A stretch of 5,702 nucleotides of DNA from NCBI GenBank assembly GCA_016873575.1, contig VGWY01000167.1, positions 1 through 5,702 of the forward strand, given 5' to 3'. The position numbers and the translations under genes were made by a program. The notes beneath the pieces are model-generated. The model saw only the letters and a program-made list of their open reading frames with translations, ran no database searches and was not told the DNA's origin. Positions 1 to 5,590 of this stretch are shown one piece after another. Position 1 is the first letter of the stretch. Each line of letters begins with the position of its first letter. This DNA comes from Nitrospira sp. (GTDB taxonomy: Bacteria > Nitrospirota > Thermodesulfovibrionia > Thermodesulfovibrionales > SM23-35).

Positions 1-97
1 GTAATTTATAAAAATTGAATTTTTAAGATGTAAAATATCTGTAAAATGGATTTGAAGGGATGGTTAGAAAGTATTTTTCAAAAACTTTTGCAAGAGT

Positions 98-427
98 CTA
101 AATAGTAAATTGGAGAGTCCTCTGATAAATCCCCACAATATTCACTTCTTCTGACCAGGATGCTTTGATCGTTATCGTCTTCTCTTTTTCTCCTACCGTA
201 ACTTTTATATCTTTTTTCTCTATCGGTATTTTCAATTCCTTTGCACGTTCATATATCTGGTTGCTGAGTTGCTCGGTCAAATTAGCCCCTTCGACAGGAA
301 TCTTTATAATCTCTTTCACATCAGATTTAAATGCTGTGTACCGATAATAGGGCATACCAAATTTGAATCCTGCATACACAAGCAATATAAAAACAACCAG
401 ACTAAAAAAAGATAATACCTTTCTCAA
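98..427 (-). CDS. Small membrane-anchored protein, DUF4845-like, downstream of lepB
   Basis: A 109-residue protein of unknown function. Residues 4-21 form one strongly hydrophobic segment right after a short basic start (MRKVLSFF), so it is probably an N-terminal membrane anchor. The remainder is a charged soluble domain of about 85 residues rich in Lys, Glu and Ile, ending in RTLQFTI. I chose the TTG at 425-427 as start because a strong Shine-Dalgarno (GGGAGG, 436-441) lies 8 nt upstream. An in-frame GTG farther up (487) would give 20 more hydrophilic residues and a 64-nt overlap with lepB, which is less likely. The TTG overlaps the lepB stop codon (TTGA), so translation is probably coupled. 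The layout resembles DUF4845 proteins, which follow lepB in many proteobacteria and have a similar anchor-plus-small-domain form; that family call is an inference from layout and general look. It is the last gene of the run, with no clear terminator after it. Confidence 0.75.
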   Translation of the reverse strand: MRKVLSFFSLVVFILLVYAGFKFGMPYYRYTAFKSDVKEIIKIPVEGANLTEQLSNQIYERAKELKIPIEKKDIKVTVGEKEKTITIKASWSEEVNIVGIYQRTLQFTI

Positions 428-1035
428 TGTACTAACCTCCCTATTCTGTTCATCCTGGGCCATTTCTTGGGGGTATCCCAGGACCAATATATAATAAACG
501 CCTTTCCCCTTAAATCTGTTAAATCAACAAAACCCCAGTACCTGCTATCATAGCTCTGATCGCGATTGTCTCCCATCACAAAGAGTTTACCCTTAGGCAC
601 AATTTTGGGTCCAAAGGTGTCTCGCGGATTTGCCCCTGGTATGACATAGTTGTCTGTATGACGGATATAAGGCTCTATCACTGCCTTCTGATTCACGTAA
701 ACTATCTTGTCCTTTGACTCTATCGTATCACCTTCAATAGCAATAACCCTTTTTATAAAGTCCTTCTCAGGATTCTCTGGATATTTAAAGACTATTATAT
801 CCCCTCTCTCTGGTTTTTTGAATGTTAAAATCCGTTTATCAGAAAATGGAATCTTGACCCCATAGAGAAACTTATTTACAAGTATGTGGTCGCCGATGAC
901 GAGTGTAGGAATCATTGATCCGGACGGAATTTTAAATGCCTGTATAACAAATGTCCTTATCAACAATGCAAGAAGCAGGGCTGTTATGATAGCCTCTGCA
1001 TATTCTCTTAACAGTCTTTTCTTGTCTTTTTTCAT
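424..1035 (-). CDS. lepB: Signal peptidase I
   Basis: Membrane serine protease (S26 family) that cleaves signal peptides from exported pre-proteins on the outer face of the cytoplasmic membrane. It has 203 residues. A basic N-terminus (MKKDKKRLLREY) is followed by one membrane segment at about 14-33. The boxes are clear: PSGSMIPTL at 37-45 with nucleophile Ser40, FIKRVIAIEGD at 93-103 with general base Lys95, and MGDNRDQSYDSRYWG at 154-168. It is compact, with a single anchor like Gram-positive and deep-branching bacterial forms, not the two-anchor E. coli form. The ATG overlaps the stop of the ROK kinase gene (ATGA), with a GAGGAG ribosome site at 1041-1046 five nt upstream. The stop overlaps the TTG of the next gene. 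All expected catalytic residues are present, so it should be active. Confidence 0.97.
   Translation of the reverse strand: MKKDKKRLLREYAEAIITALLLALLIRTFVIQAFKIPSGSMIPTLVIGDHILVNKFLYGVKIPFSDKRILTFKKPERGDIIVFKYPENPEKDFIKRVIAIEGDTIESKDKIVYVNQKAVIEPYIRHTDNYVIPGANPRDTFGPKIVPKGKLFVMGDNRDQSYDSRYWGFVDLTDLRGKAFIIYWSWDTPKKWPRMNRIGRLVH
436..441 (-). promoter_or_regulatory. Shine-Dalgarno deciding a TTG start
   Basis: The minus strand reads GGGAGG here, followed by an 8-nt spacer and then TTG at 427-425. The site lies inside the last codons of lepB. It is the main argument for starting the downstream small membrane protein at TTG rather than at the GTG codon near 487. Confidence 0.65.
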
Positions 1036-1955
1036 TCAATCTCCTCAAATACAAGCCCTGCTGCCCCGATAACCCCTGCGTCATCTTTGAGTACAGAAGG
1101 TACGATCTTTACTGCATCATACAATTCCTTAAAGGCCCTCCTTGATGCCTCTTTGATAGCCTCCTGAATATAAATATTCCAGGCTCCGATCAGACCACCT
1201 GTGAGGATAATCGCTTCAGGACTCATCAGATTAATAATATTTGCAATTCCAATACCAAGATACCTGCCAGCATCCCTGAGTGTCTCCCTTGCAAGGCTGT
1301 CACCATCAAGTGCAATCCTGTATACATCCTCTGTTGTCAGCTTATAAAAATTGCCACCACAACAACCTTTCAATAAACTCTCTCTCCCTTTTTCAAGGGC
1401 ATTTACAGCCTTTGATAATATTGCCCTTGCAGAAGCATACACTTCGAGACATCCATTGTTTCCACAGGGGCATTTTTCACCATTTGCATCTATTGTCATA
1501 TGACCAAGCTCTGCAGAGACACTGAGTAACTTCTTATTATATATTATTCCGCCACCTATGCCAGTGCCGAGGGTAAAAAGGACAAAGTTTGAGAATTCCT
1601 TTCCGGCACCAACCCATTTTTCTCCAATTGCAGCAGTATTTGCATCGTTTTCAATACATACAGGCACATCGAATCTCTTTCTTATTACATCCACAATGTG
1701 AACTCCTTCGATAAGGGGGAGATTCGGTGAAATAAGTATTTTACCACCTTCCCTGTCAACAAGTCCTGCGATGCCAAGACCGATTCCTCTTACTTCGTCT
1801 GAAATAAGGGTACCTGATGCCTTAAGGATTGAGTCAAGAATCTCTCTTGATGTTGGTTCCTTTATCTTTCTGATAATCTTACCTTCACTGGAGACCAACC
1901 CAACCCTCAGGTTTGTACCGCCTAAATCAATACCTATTGCATACTTTTTTTGCAT
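1032..1955 (-). CDS. ROK-family sugar kinase, probable glucokinase
   Basis: Cytoplasmic ATP-dependent hexose kinase, most likely glucose to glucose-6-phosphate. It has 307 residues, normal for ROK glucokinases without a DNA-binding domain. The phosphate-binding loop is DLGGTN at 10-15. The catalytic motif ENDAN is at 102-106, with Asp104 as probable base. The second nucleotide loop GTGIGGG is at 130-136, and the sugar-binding ELGH at 149-152. The ROK zinc site is formed by His152 and CPCGNNGC (Cys162, Cys164, Cys169), followed by LE. No N-terminal helix-turn-helix is present, which argues against a NagC/XylR-type repressor. Sugar specificity (glucose, N-acetylglucosamine, N-acetylmannosamine or allose) cannot be fixed from sequence alone. 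The start is forced because the phosphate loop begins at residue 10. That start lies 22 nt inside the preceding ferredoxin gene, and the stop overlaps the lepB start. Confidence 0.92.
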   Translation of the reverse strand: MQKKYAIGIDLGGTNLRVGLVSSEGKIIRKIKEPTSREILDSILKASGTLISDEVRGIGLGIAGLVDREGGKILISPNLPLIEGVHIVDVIRKRFDVPVCIENDANTAAIGEKWVGAGKEFSNFVLFTLGTGIGGGIIYNKKLLSVSAELGHMTIDANGEKCPCGNNGCLEVYASARAILSKAVNALEKGRESLLKGCCGGNFYKLTTEDVYRIALDGDSLARETLRDAGRYLGIGIANIINLMSPEAIILTGGLIGAWNIYIQEAIKEASRRAFKELYDAVKIVPSVLKDDAGVIGAAGLVFEEIE

Positions 1956-2194
1956 GTTTTCTCTTCTCGGGATCGAGTTGTTTCGACTTCACTGTAGACC
2001 TCTATTGCTATTTCAGGGCACATCCTTGCACAAATGGCGCAGCCTGTGCATTTATCTATATCTTCCGCATGTGCAGTAAAAAAACCCTTTTTGTTGAATC
2101 TGTTCTCGATAACTATAATACCGAGAGGGCAGGCATCTACACAATAGGCACAACCCTTACATAACTCTTTATCTATTACAATCATACCCTTCAT
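1934..2194 (-). CDS. 2[4Fe-4S] ferredoxin, KorD-type (2-oxoacid:ferredoxin oxidoreductase delta subunit)
   Basis: An 86-residue iron-sulfur protein with two classical cluster motifs: CKGCAYCVDACP at 12-23 and CTGCAICARMCP at 49-60. The opening MKGMIVIDKELCKGC, the middle NRFNKKGFF and the ending CPEIAIEVYSE closely match the small delta subunit (KorD/VorD type) that carries electrons for 2-oxoglutarate or other 2-oxoacid:ferredoxin oxidoreductases in anaerobes. In those operons korA, korB and korC normally follow. Here a ROK kinase follows instead, so it may serve as a general ferredoxin or assemble with subunits encoded elsewhere. The last 15-16 residues, after about position 70 (TTRSREEKTCKK...), look unlike the family and run 22 nt into the kinase gene. 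A weak AAAGG ribosome site precedes the ATG. Upstream lies the palindromic repeat and then recN. Confidence 0.82.
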   Translation of the reverse strand: MKGMIVIDKELCKGCAYCVDACPLGIIVIENRFNKKGFFTAHAEDIDKCTGCAICARMCPEIAIEVYSEVETTRSREEKTCKKSMQ

Positions 2195-2208
2195 CTGAAA
2201 ATACCTTT

Positions 2209-2256
2209 ATAATCCCCCCTTCCCCCCTTTTCTAAAGGGGGGTTAAGGGGGATTAT
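2209..2256. repeat. G/C-run palindromic intergenic repeat
   Basis: The left arm (2209-2230) reads ATAAT, six C, TT, six C, TTT. The right arm (2234-2256) reads AAA, six G, TTAA, five G, ATTAT. The loop is three bases (TCT). The inner stem of nine pairs is perfect and the outer arms match apart from a small offset. The element has blunt AT-rich ends flanking G/C runs, like dispersed intergenic palindromes seen in many Nitrospirota and deltaproteobacterial genomes (from general knowledge). There is no T-run after the stem on either strand, so it is not a standard intrinsic terminator, although the RNA could still stop exonucleases or polymerase between recN and the ferredoxin gene. Confidence 0.8.
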
Positions 2257-2258
2257 TT

Positions 2259-2301
2259 TCAATGTCCTTTGTGTCTCTTTAAGACATATATGTTTCATTG
2301 A
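2259..2301 (-). other. Dyad at the 3' end of recN
   Basis: TCAATG at 2259-2264 is mirrored by CATTGA at 2296-2301, which contains the recN stop codon. Inside it, TGTCT at 2272-2276 pairs with AGACA at 2282-2286 across a five-base loop. On the minus strand this gives an imperfect stem starting at the stop codon. There is no following T-run, so a terminator role is only a guess; it may be a 3'-end stabilising structure. Confidence 0.3.
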
Positions 2302-3938
2302 GCACCCCCGAGTAATTCCTGTGCGTGCCTGAGGGACACATCTGTTATTTTACCACTCAGCATCCGTGCTATTTCATCAATTCGGTCCCTGCCAGAAAGC
2401 TCTTTCACCTTTACATATACCCTTTCACCCCGCTGCCCCTTGTCTATCTTCAGATGGTAATCTGCAAGCGAGGCTATCTGAGGTAGATGAGTTGTGCAGA
2501 GTACCTGATGCAATTTTGCAACCTTTTTGAGCTTCTTACCAACATGTTCTCCTGTCTTCCCTCCAATACCTGCATCAACCTCATCAAATATCAGACTGGG
2601 TATATTGTCAACATCTGCAAGGACCACTTTCATGGCAAGCATAATCCTTGAAAGCTCGCCTCCAGAGGCAACTTTTGCAAGAGGCTTTGGAGGTTCTCCA
2701 GGGTTTGCAGAAAACAGAAATTCTACCTTGTCCAGGCCATGTAAAGTGATGGCTTCATGTCTTATATCTATCTTGAAATCTGCATTACTGAACGCAAGTT
2801 CTTTGAGTTCATTGTTAACAAGTTCCTCTATTGCTTTAGCTACCCTTTTTCTTTTCTCGGACAAGAAACGAGCGGCGTTGAGGAGTTTATCTTCCTTTAC
2901 CTTCAGTTCAACATCTATTGATTCCAGCCTTTCGTCTACATGTTCAAGTCTCTTTCTTTCTTCTTCAGCTTCATCCCTGTATCTGATAATGTTTTCAATC
3001 CCCTCACCGTATTTCTTCTCGAGTCGTTTTATGAATTCAAGCCTTTCTTCGATACTATCAAGCCTTTTAGGATCAATATCATATTTATCTTTATATCGTC
3101 TGAGGGCTATGGCTGTATCCTCAATGAGCGGAATAGCTGACTCAAGCATGTTGAGGGTTTCAGAAATACTATTGTCTATGGATGACATCTCTTTCAATTT
3201 TGCCCTCACAGACGAAAGCCTTTCAATACATGAACCCTCTGCGCCATAAAGCGATAGATAGGTTGTTTCTGCAAGCTCATTTAATTTGCTCAGGTTTGAT
3301 AAAATTGTCCTCTCTTCAATCAGCGCCTCTTTCTCGCCGGGCTTTAAACAGGCAACATCTATTTCATTCATCTGGAAACTCAGCAAATCAAGCCTTTGTG
3401 CCCGCTCTTTCATCTTTTGTTTTAACTCTGTGATTTCCTCGTTCAGTGCCTGCACTTCTCTGTAAAGAGCCTCAACTGTTTCCCTCTCATCACGAAGTTT
3501 ACCGTATGAATCAAGAAGGAGCATGTGCTTATCAACAGACATGAGGCTCTGATGTTCATGCTGTCCGTGTATATCAACAAGGGATTTGCCCATCTCTGCA
3601 AGGCTCTGGAGGCTTACCATGGTGTCATTGATATACGCCCTACCCCTGCCTGTTGCAGAAATCGTTCTCCTCAGAATAAGTCCCTCCGATATGTCGATGC
3701 CAATATCAGGGAGTTCATTATCTCCCTCTCTCTCAAAAAATGCCTGAACACTTGCTTCCTTTTCTCCTGACCTGATCACATCTGATTGTGCCCTGCTGCC
3801 GAGGGCAAGACTGAGAGCATCTACTATGATGGATTTTCCGGCACCTGTCTCTCCAGTGAGTACATTCAGACCATTTTCAAATCTGACTGTCAGGTCGTCA
3901 ATAATAGCAAAATTCTTGATTCTGAGTTCCTTTAGCAT
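2295..3938 (-). CDS. recN: DNA repair protein RecN
   Basis: SMC-like ATPase that acts early in recombinational repair of double-strand breaks, holding or gathering DNA ends in the cytoplasm. It has 547 residues, the usual family length. Walker A GETGAGKS is at 29-36 after the typical opening MLKELRIKNFAIID. The Q-loop region DIHGQHEHQSL lies in the first globular part. A long charged helical stretch, roughly 150-380, forms the short coiled-coil arms. The ABC signature ASGGELSR is at 424-431, Walker B with DEVDAGIGG starts at 452, and the switch His in CTTHLPQIA is residue 484. All ATPase motifs are present and the frame is unbroken. The ATG at 3938 is fixed by the conserved N-terminus; I see no strong ribosome site. 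A 55-nt gap separates it from acyP upstream and contains a possible operator-like dyad. Confidence 0.97.
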   Translation of the reverse strand: MLKELRIKNFAIIDDLTVRFENGLNVLTGETGAGKSIIVDALSLALGSRAQSDVIRSGEKEASVQAFFEREGDNELPDIGIDISEGLILRRTISATGRGRAYINDTMVSLQSLAEMGKSLVDIHGQHEHQSLMSVDKHMLLLDSYGKLRDERETVEALYREVQALNEEITELKQKMKERAQRLDLLSFQMNEIDVACLKPGEKEALIEERTILSNLSKLNELAETTYLSLYGAEGSCIERLSSVRAKLKEMSSIDNSISETLNMLESAIPLIEDTAIALRRYKDKYDIDPKRLDSIEERLEFIKRLEKKYGEGIENIIRYRDEAEEERKRLEHVDERLESIDVELKVKEDKLLNAARFLSEKRKRVAKAIEELVNNELKELAFSNADFKIDIRHEAITLHGLDKVEFLFSANPGEPPKPLAKVASGGELSRIMLAMKVVLADVDNIPSLIFDEVDAGIGGKTGEHVGKKLKKVAKLHQVLCTTHLPQIASLADYHLKIDKGQRGERVYVKVKELSGRDRIDEIARMLSGKITDVSLRHAQELLGGAQ

Positions 3939-3957
3939 TCATCTTTGGATAGAACAG

Positions 3958-3977
3958 ACAGTACATAATTTATACAG
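3958..3977 (-). promoter_or_regulatory. Imperfect dyad upstream of recN, possible operator
   Basis: On the minus strand CTGTATAAATTATGTAC is followed by TGT and another CTGT. The core GTA...TAC around 3961-3975 is symmetric at five of seven positions in each half. RecN is a classical SOS gene and CTGTATA resembles half of the proteobacterial LexA box, but the other half (ACAG) is missing. LexA sites differ between phyla, so this is a weak candidate only. Confidence 0.2.
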
Positions 3978-3993
3978 AATAGGCAAGACATAG

Positions 3994-4272
3994 TTAATAT
4001 CTTATGCTGAACCCTTCCTGATCACCTATGAATGTTTCCCAGGTCACTTCTATATTGGAAACTCTCGCACCAGGTGGGCCTGTATAACATCCCTTAATAA
4101 CTTTTTCAATAAGTCCCTTTTCTCCTTCAAGGAGGACCTCAACCCTGCCGTCTCTGAGATTTCTTACCCATCCCTTCAGGCCGAGGCTTTCAGCAAGCTC
4201 TCTTGTAAAATATCTATAAAAGACTCCCTGTACCCTGCCGTCAATATATAAATGGGCCCTTGCCTTCTCCAT
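3994..4272 (-). CDS. acyP: Acylphosphatase
   Basis: A 92-residue cytoplasmic enzyme that hydrolyses carboxyl-phosphate bonds of acyl phosphates such as acetyl phosphate or 1,3-bisphosphoglycerate. The first family signature GRVQGVFYR is at 12-20 with phosphate-binding Arg20. The second, GWVRNLRDGRVEV, is at 34-46 with Asn38 orienting the catalytic water; these match Arg23 and Asn41 of the human enzyme. The C-terminus FSIRY is typical. Length is the family norm and the reading frame is intact. It sits between livF (30 nt upstream) and recN (55 nt downstream) without an obvious functional tie to either. No good ribosome site is visible before the ATG; an extended -10-like box lies just upstream. 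Confidence 0.96.
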   Translation of the reverse strand: MEKARAHLYIDGRVQGVFYRYFTRELAESLGLKGWVRNLRDGRVEVLLEGEKGLIEKVIKGCYTGPPGARVSNIEVTWETFIGDQEGFSIRY

Positions 4273-4280
4273 AACTCGAA

Positions 4281-4289
4281 ATTATAGCA
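4281..4289 (-). promoter_or_regulatory. Extended -10 promoter candidate before acyP
   Basis: The minus strand reads TGCTATAAT, a perfect extended -10 box (TGnTATAAT), ending 8 nt before the acyP ATG. No good -35 box is found 16-18 nt upstream. If used, transcription would begin almost at the ATG and give a nearly leaderless mRNA, which would fit the lack of a ribosome site. It is in an AT-rich gap, so chance occurrence is possible. Confidence 0.35.
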
Positions 4290-4302
4290 TACTTTCATTA
4301 CG

Positions 4303-5043
4303 CTATTCTCCAAGATACGCCTTTCTGACCTTTTCATTGTTCAGGAGATCATTACCTTTACCCTCAAGTGCTATCATTCCATTTTCGAGCACATAACCTC
4401 TATTGGATAACTTAAGTGCTGCACGTGCATTTTGTTCAACAAGGAGCACGGTAACACCCTCTTTGTTTATTTCTTTTATTGTCTTGAATATCTTACTTAC
4501 AATTATTGGGGCAAGGCCGAGAGAGGGTTCGTCAAGGAGAAGAAGTTTTGGGTTGGACATGAGTGCCCTGCCTATTGCGAGCATCTGTTGTTCGCCGCCG
4601 CTCAAAGTTCCACCAAATTGTTTGTGCCTCTCCTTTAAAACAGGAAATAATTCAAAAACTTTCTCTAAGTTAATTTTTAGTTGTTGGTTTTTAGTTTTCT
4701 GACTTCTGACTTCTGACTTCTGACTTCTGACTACAGAGTATGCGCCCATATCGAGATTCTCTCTGACGGTCAGCTTTGGGAAAATCCTTCTCCCTTCTGG
4801 AACCTGACTGATACCCATCTCAACAATCCTATGTGGTGGAATCCCTTTGATACTCTTCCTCTCAAACAAAATATTGCCAGAAAGAGGTTTCAGTATGCCT
4901 GATATTGTCATGAGGGTTGTTGATTTTCCTGCCCCATTACTTCCAATAAGACAGACAATCTCTCCCTGCTGTATTTCTAAATCAACACCCCTTAATGCCT
5001 CAATGGGGCCATAAAATGTATGGACATTCTCAAGCTTTAGCAC
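4303..5043 (-). CDS. livF: Branched-chain amino-acid ABC transporter ATP-binding protein LivF
   Basis: Cytoplasmic ATPase subunit of a high-affinity importer for leucine, isoleucine and valine or related substrates, working with LivG, permeases LivH/LivM and a binding protein. It has 246 residues if the GTG at 5043 is used, giving the usual start MLKLENVHTFYG; a GTG 9 nt farther up is also open. Walker A GSNGAGKST is at 34-42, PEGRRIFPKLTVRENL at 82-97, signature LSGGEQQ at 147-153, Walker B LLLLDEP at 167-173, and the LivF-type VEQNA later. Between GAY (100-102) and FELFP, about 12 extra residues are present compared with typical LivF; this stretch is encoded by heptamer repeats. No livG, livM, livH or livK is seen; the upstream neighbour is a broken radical-SAM fragment. 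No clear ribosome site precedes the start. Confidence 0.94.
   Translation of the reverse strand: MLKLENVHTFYGPIEALRGVDLEIQQGEIVCLIGSNGAGKSTTLMTISGILKPLSGNILFERKSIKGIPPHRIVEMGISQVPEGRRIFPKLTVRENLDMGAYSVVRSQKSEVRSQKTKNQQLKINLEKVFELFPVLKERHKQFGGTLSGGEQQMLAIGRALMSNPKLLLLDEPSLGLAPIIVSKIFKTIKEINKEGVTVLLVEQNARAALKLSNRGYVLENGMIALEGKGNDLLNNEKVRKAYLGE
4674..4731 (-). repeat. Heptamer repeat tract inside livF
   Basis: Five perfect head-to-tail copies of TTCTGAC occupy 4697-4731 (GTCAGAA on the coding strand). Directly beside them, TTTTTAGTT occurs at 4674-4682 and again at 4688-4696, 14 bases (two heptamers) apart. Both motif types belong to a known kind of dispersed seven-base microsatellite found mostly between genes. 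Here the tract is in frame and encodes RSQKSEVRSQKTKNQQLKI within LivF residues 106-124. Three heptamers equal seven codons, so the frame survives only for some copy numbers. Confidence 0.9.
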
Positions 5044-5300
5044 AAATAACACCGACTACAATTCTTGCTTTTTTATATCTCTGACTGTAATAGCGAATGA
5101 CATCATGAACAGGTTCATAGGCATAGGTAAAGAGGCTTATAAATAGTATCCAGATCAAATCCATCTTCTGAAAATCCTTGAACAAATCTAACATTATCAG
5201 CCTTTTGTTTATGATAAAAAGCAAGTTTAAGGAGGCCAAGCGGAGGAATTTGGGTATGGTATTTTTTCGATTTTTGAGGTTCAACAAGAAGGACTTTCAA
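5030..5300 (-). pseudogene. Truncated, frameshifted B12-binding/radical-SAM protein fragment
   Basis: Two consecutive reading frames join into one recognisable N-terminus. Frame one (5300-5139) gives 54 residues beginning MKVLLVEPQKSKKYHTQIPP, then LGLLKLAFYHKQK and ending DTIY. After a frame break at 5138, frame two (5137-5030) continues SLFTYAYEPVHDVIRYYSQR and then KKARIVVG. Relatives of cobalamin-binding radical-SAM proteins have IT/VT between IY and SLFTY and GG(I/L)YA after the final VV, so about five bases were lost at the break. After VVG the sequence departs (VICAKA, stop) exactly where livF begins. The iron-sulfur motif CxxxCxxC and all the catalytic barrel are missing, so it cannot be a working radical-SAM enzyme. 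The start codon is TTG with no ribosome site, 6 nt after the DUF4926 stop. It is best read as a gene remnant. Confidence 0.78.
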
Positions 5301-5306
5301 TTTTAA

Positions 5307-5543
5307 TTATACTGCATATTGAACTATTTCTCGCACATGCAATATCTCTCTATCCTTCATTAGCCTGATATCGTTAGAAGATAGAGTAAGAACAGCTATT
5401 GTTTTCCCATCAGCAGTGATAAACTCTACCTCATAAATATCACTATCTTTATAGCAATGAACTACTGCCCCTATATCACCTTTTGTTAATCCATACTCTT
5501 TAATATCATGGGTCAAAACAACAGTATCTAATTCCCTAATCAT
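5307..5543 (-). CDS. DUF4926 domain small protein
   Basis: A 78-residue soluble protein with no signal peptide, membrane segment or Cys pair. The opening IRELDTVVLTHDIKEYGLTK, the GDIGAVVHCY turn, the YEVEFITADGKTIAVLTL strand pair and the later REILHVRE match the general pattern of DUF4926, a small beta-rich (probably SH3-like barrel) family of unknown function. Such genes are common in cyanobacteria, Nitrospirota and other environmental bacteria, often beside another small gene in accessory regions; a toxin-antitoxin or partner role has not been established to my knowledge. A strong ribosome site AGGAGGTG (5548-5555) lies 4 nt before the ATG. Downstream is the radical-SAM remnant; upstream are two hairpins and the end of another gene. 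Confidence 0.82.
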   Translation of the reverse strand: MIRELDTVVLTHDIKEYGLTKGDIGAVVHCYKDSDIYEVEFITADGKTIAVLTLSSNDIRLMKDREILHVREIVQYAV

Positions 5544-5547
5544 CTTA

Positions 5548-5555
5548 CACCTCCT
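5548..5555 (-). promoter_or_regulatory. Strong Shine-Dalgarno for the DUF4926 gene
   Basis: AGGAGGTG on the minus strand, separated by TAAG from the ATG at 5543-5541. It is one of the strongest ribosome sites in the window and fixes the start. A TATAAA-like box lies about 15 nt farther upstream (around 5565-5572) but without a convincing -35 box. Confidence 0.7.
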
Positions 5556-5590
5556 AAACCAACTTTTATATTGGATAAGCAGTCATAACG

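Noticed and set aside
68..88. AT-rich inverted repeat after the last gene as a terminator
   Set aside because: The stem is nearly all A-T with a bulge and no T-run follows on the minus strand, so a terminator call is not supported.
1..97. Possible further gene or RNA at the left edge
   Set aside because: AT-rich with stops in all frames I read and no stable fold; nothing can be supported.
428..487. Upstream GTG start for the small membrane protein
   Set aside because: It adds 20 hydrophilic residues and a 64-nt overlap with lepB, and the good ribosome site points to the TTG at 427.
1771..2164. Overlapping plus-strand open frames across the kinase and ferredoxin genes
   Set aside because: They are antisense to two genes with clear motifs, show no family features and have no ribosome sites.
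2527..3249. Long plus-strand open frame of 240 codons opposite recN
   Set aside because: It is very Ser/Leu-rich with no recognisable domain, and lies wholly antisense to a gene with all RecN motifs. It is a shadow of recN codon use.
4697..4731. Tandem repeats as a CRISPR array
   Set aside because: The unit is seven bases with no spacers, within a coding gene; it is a microsatellite.
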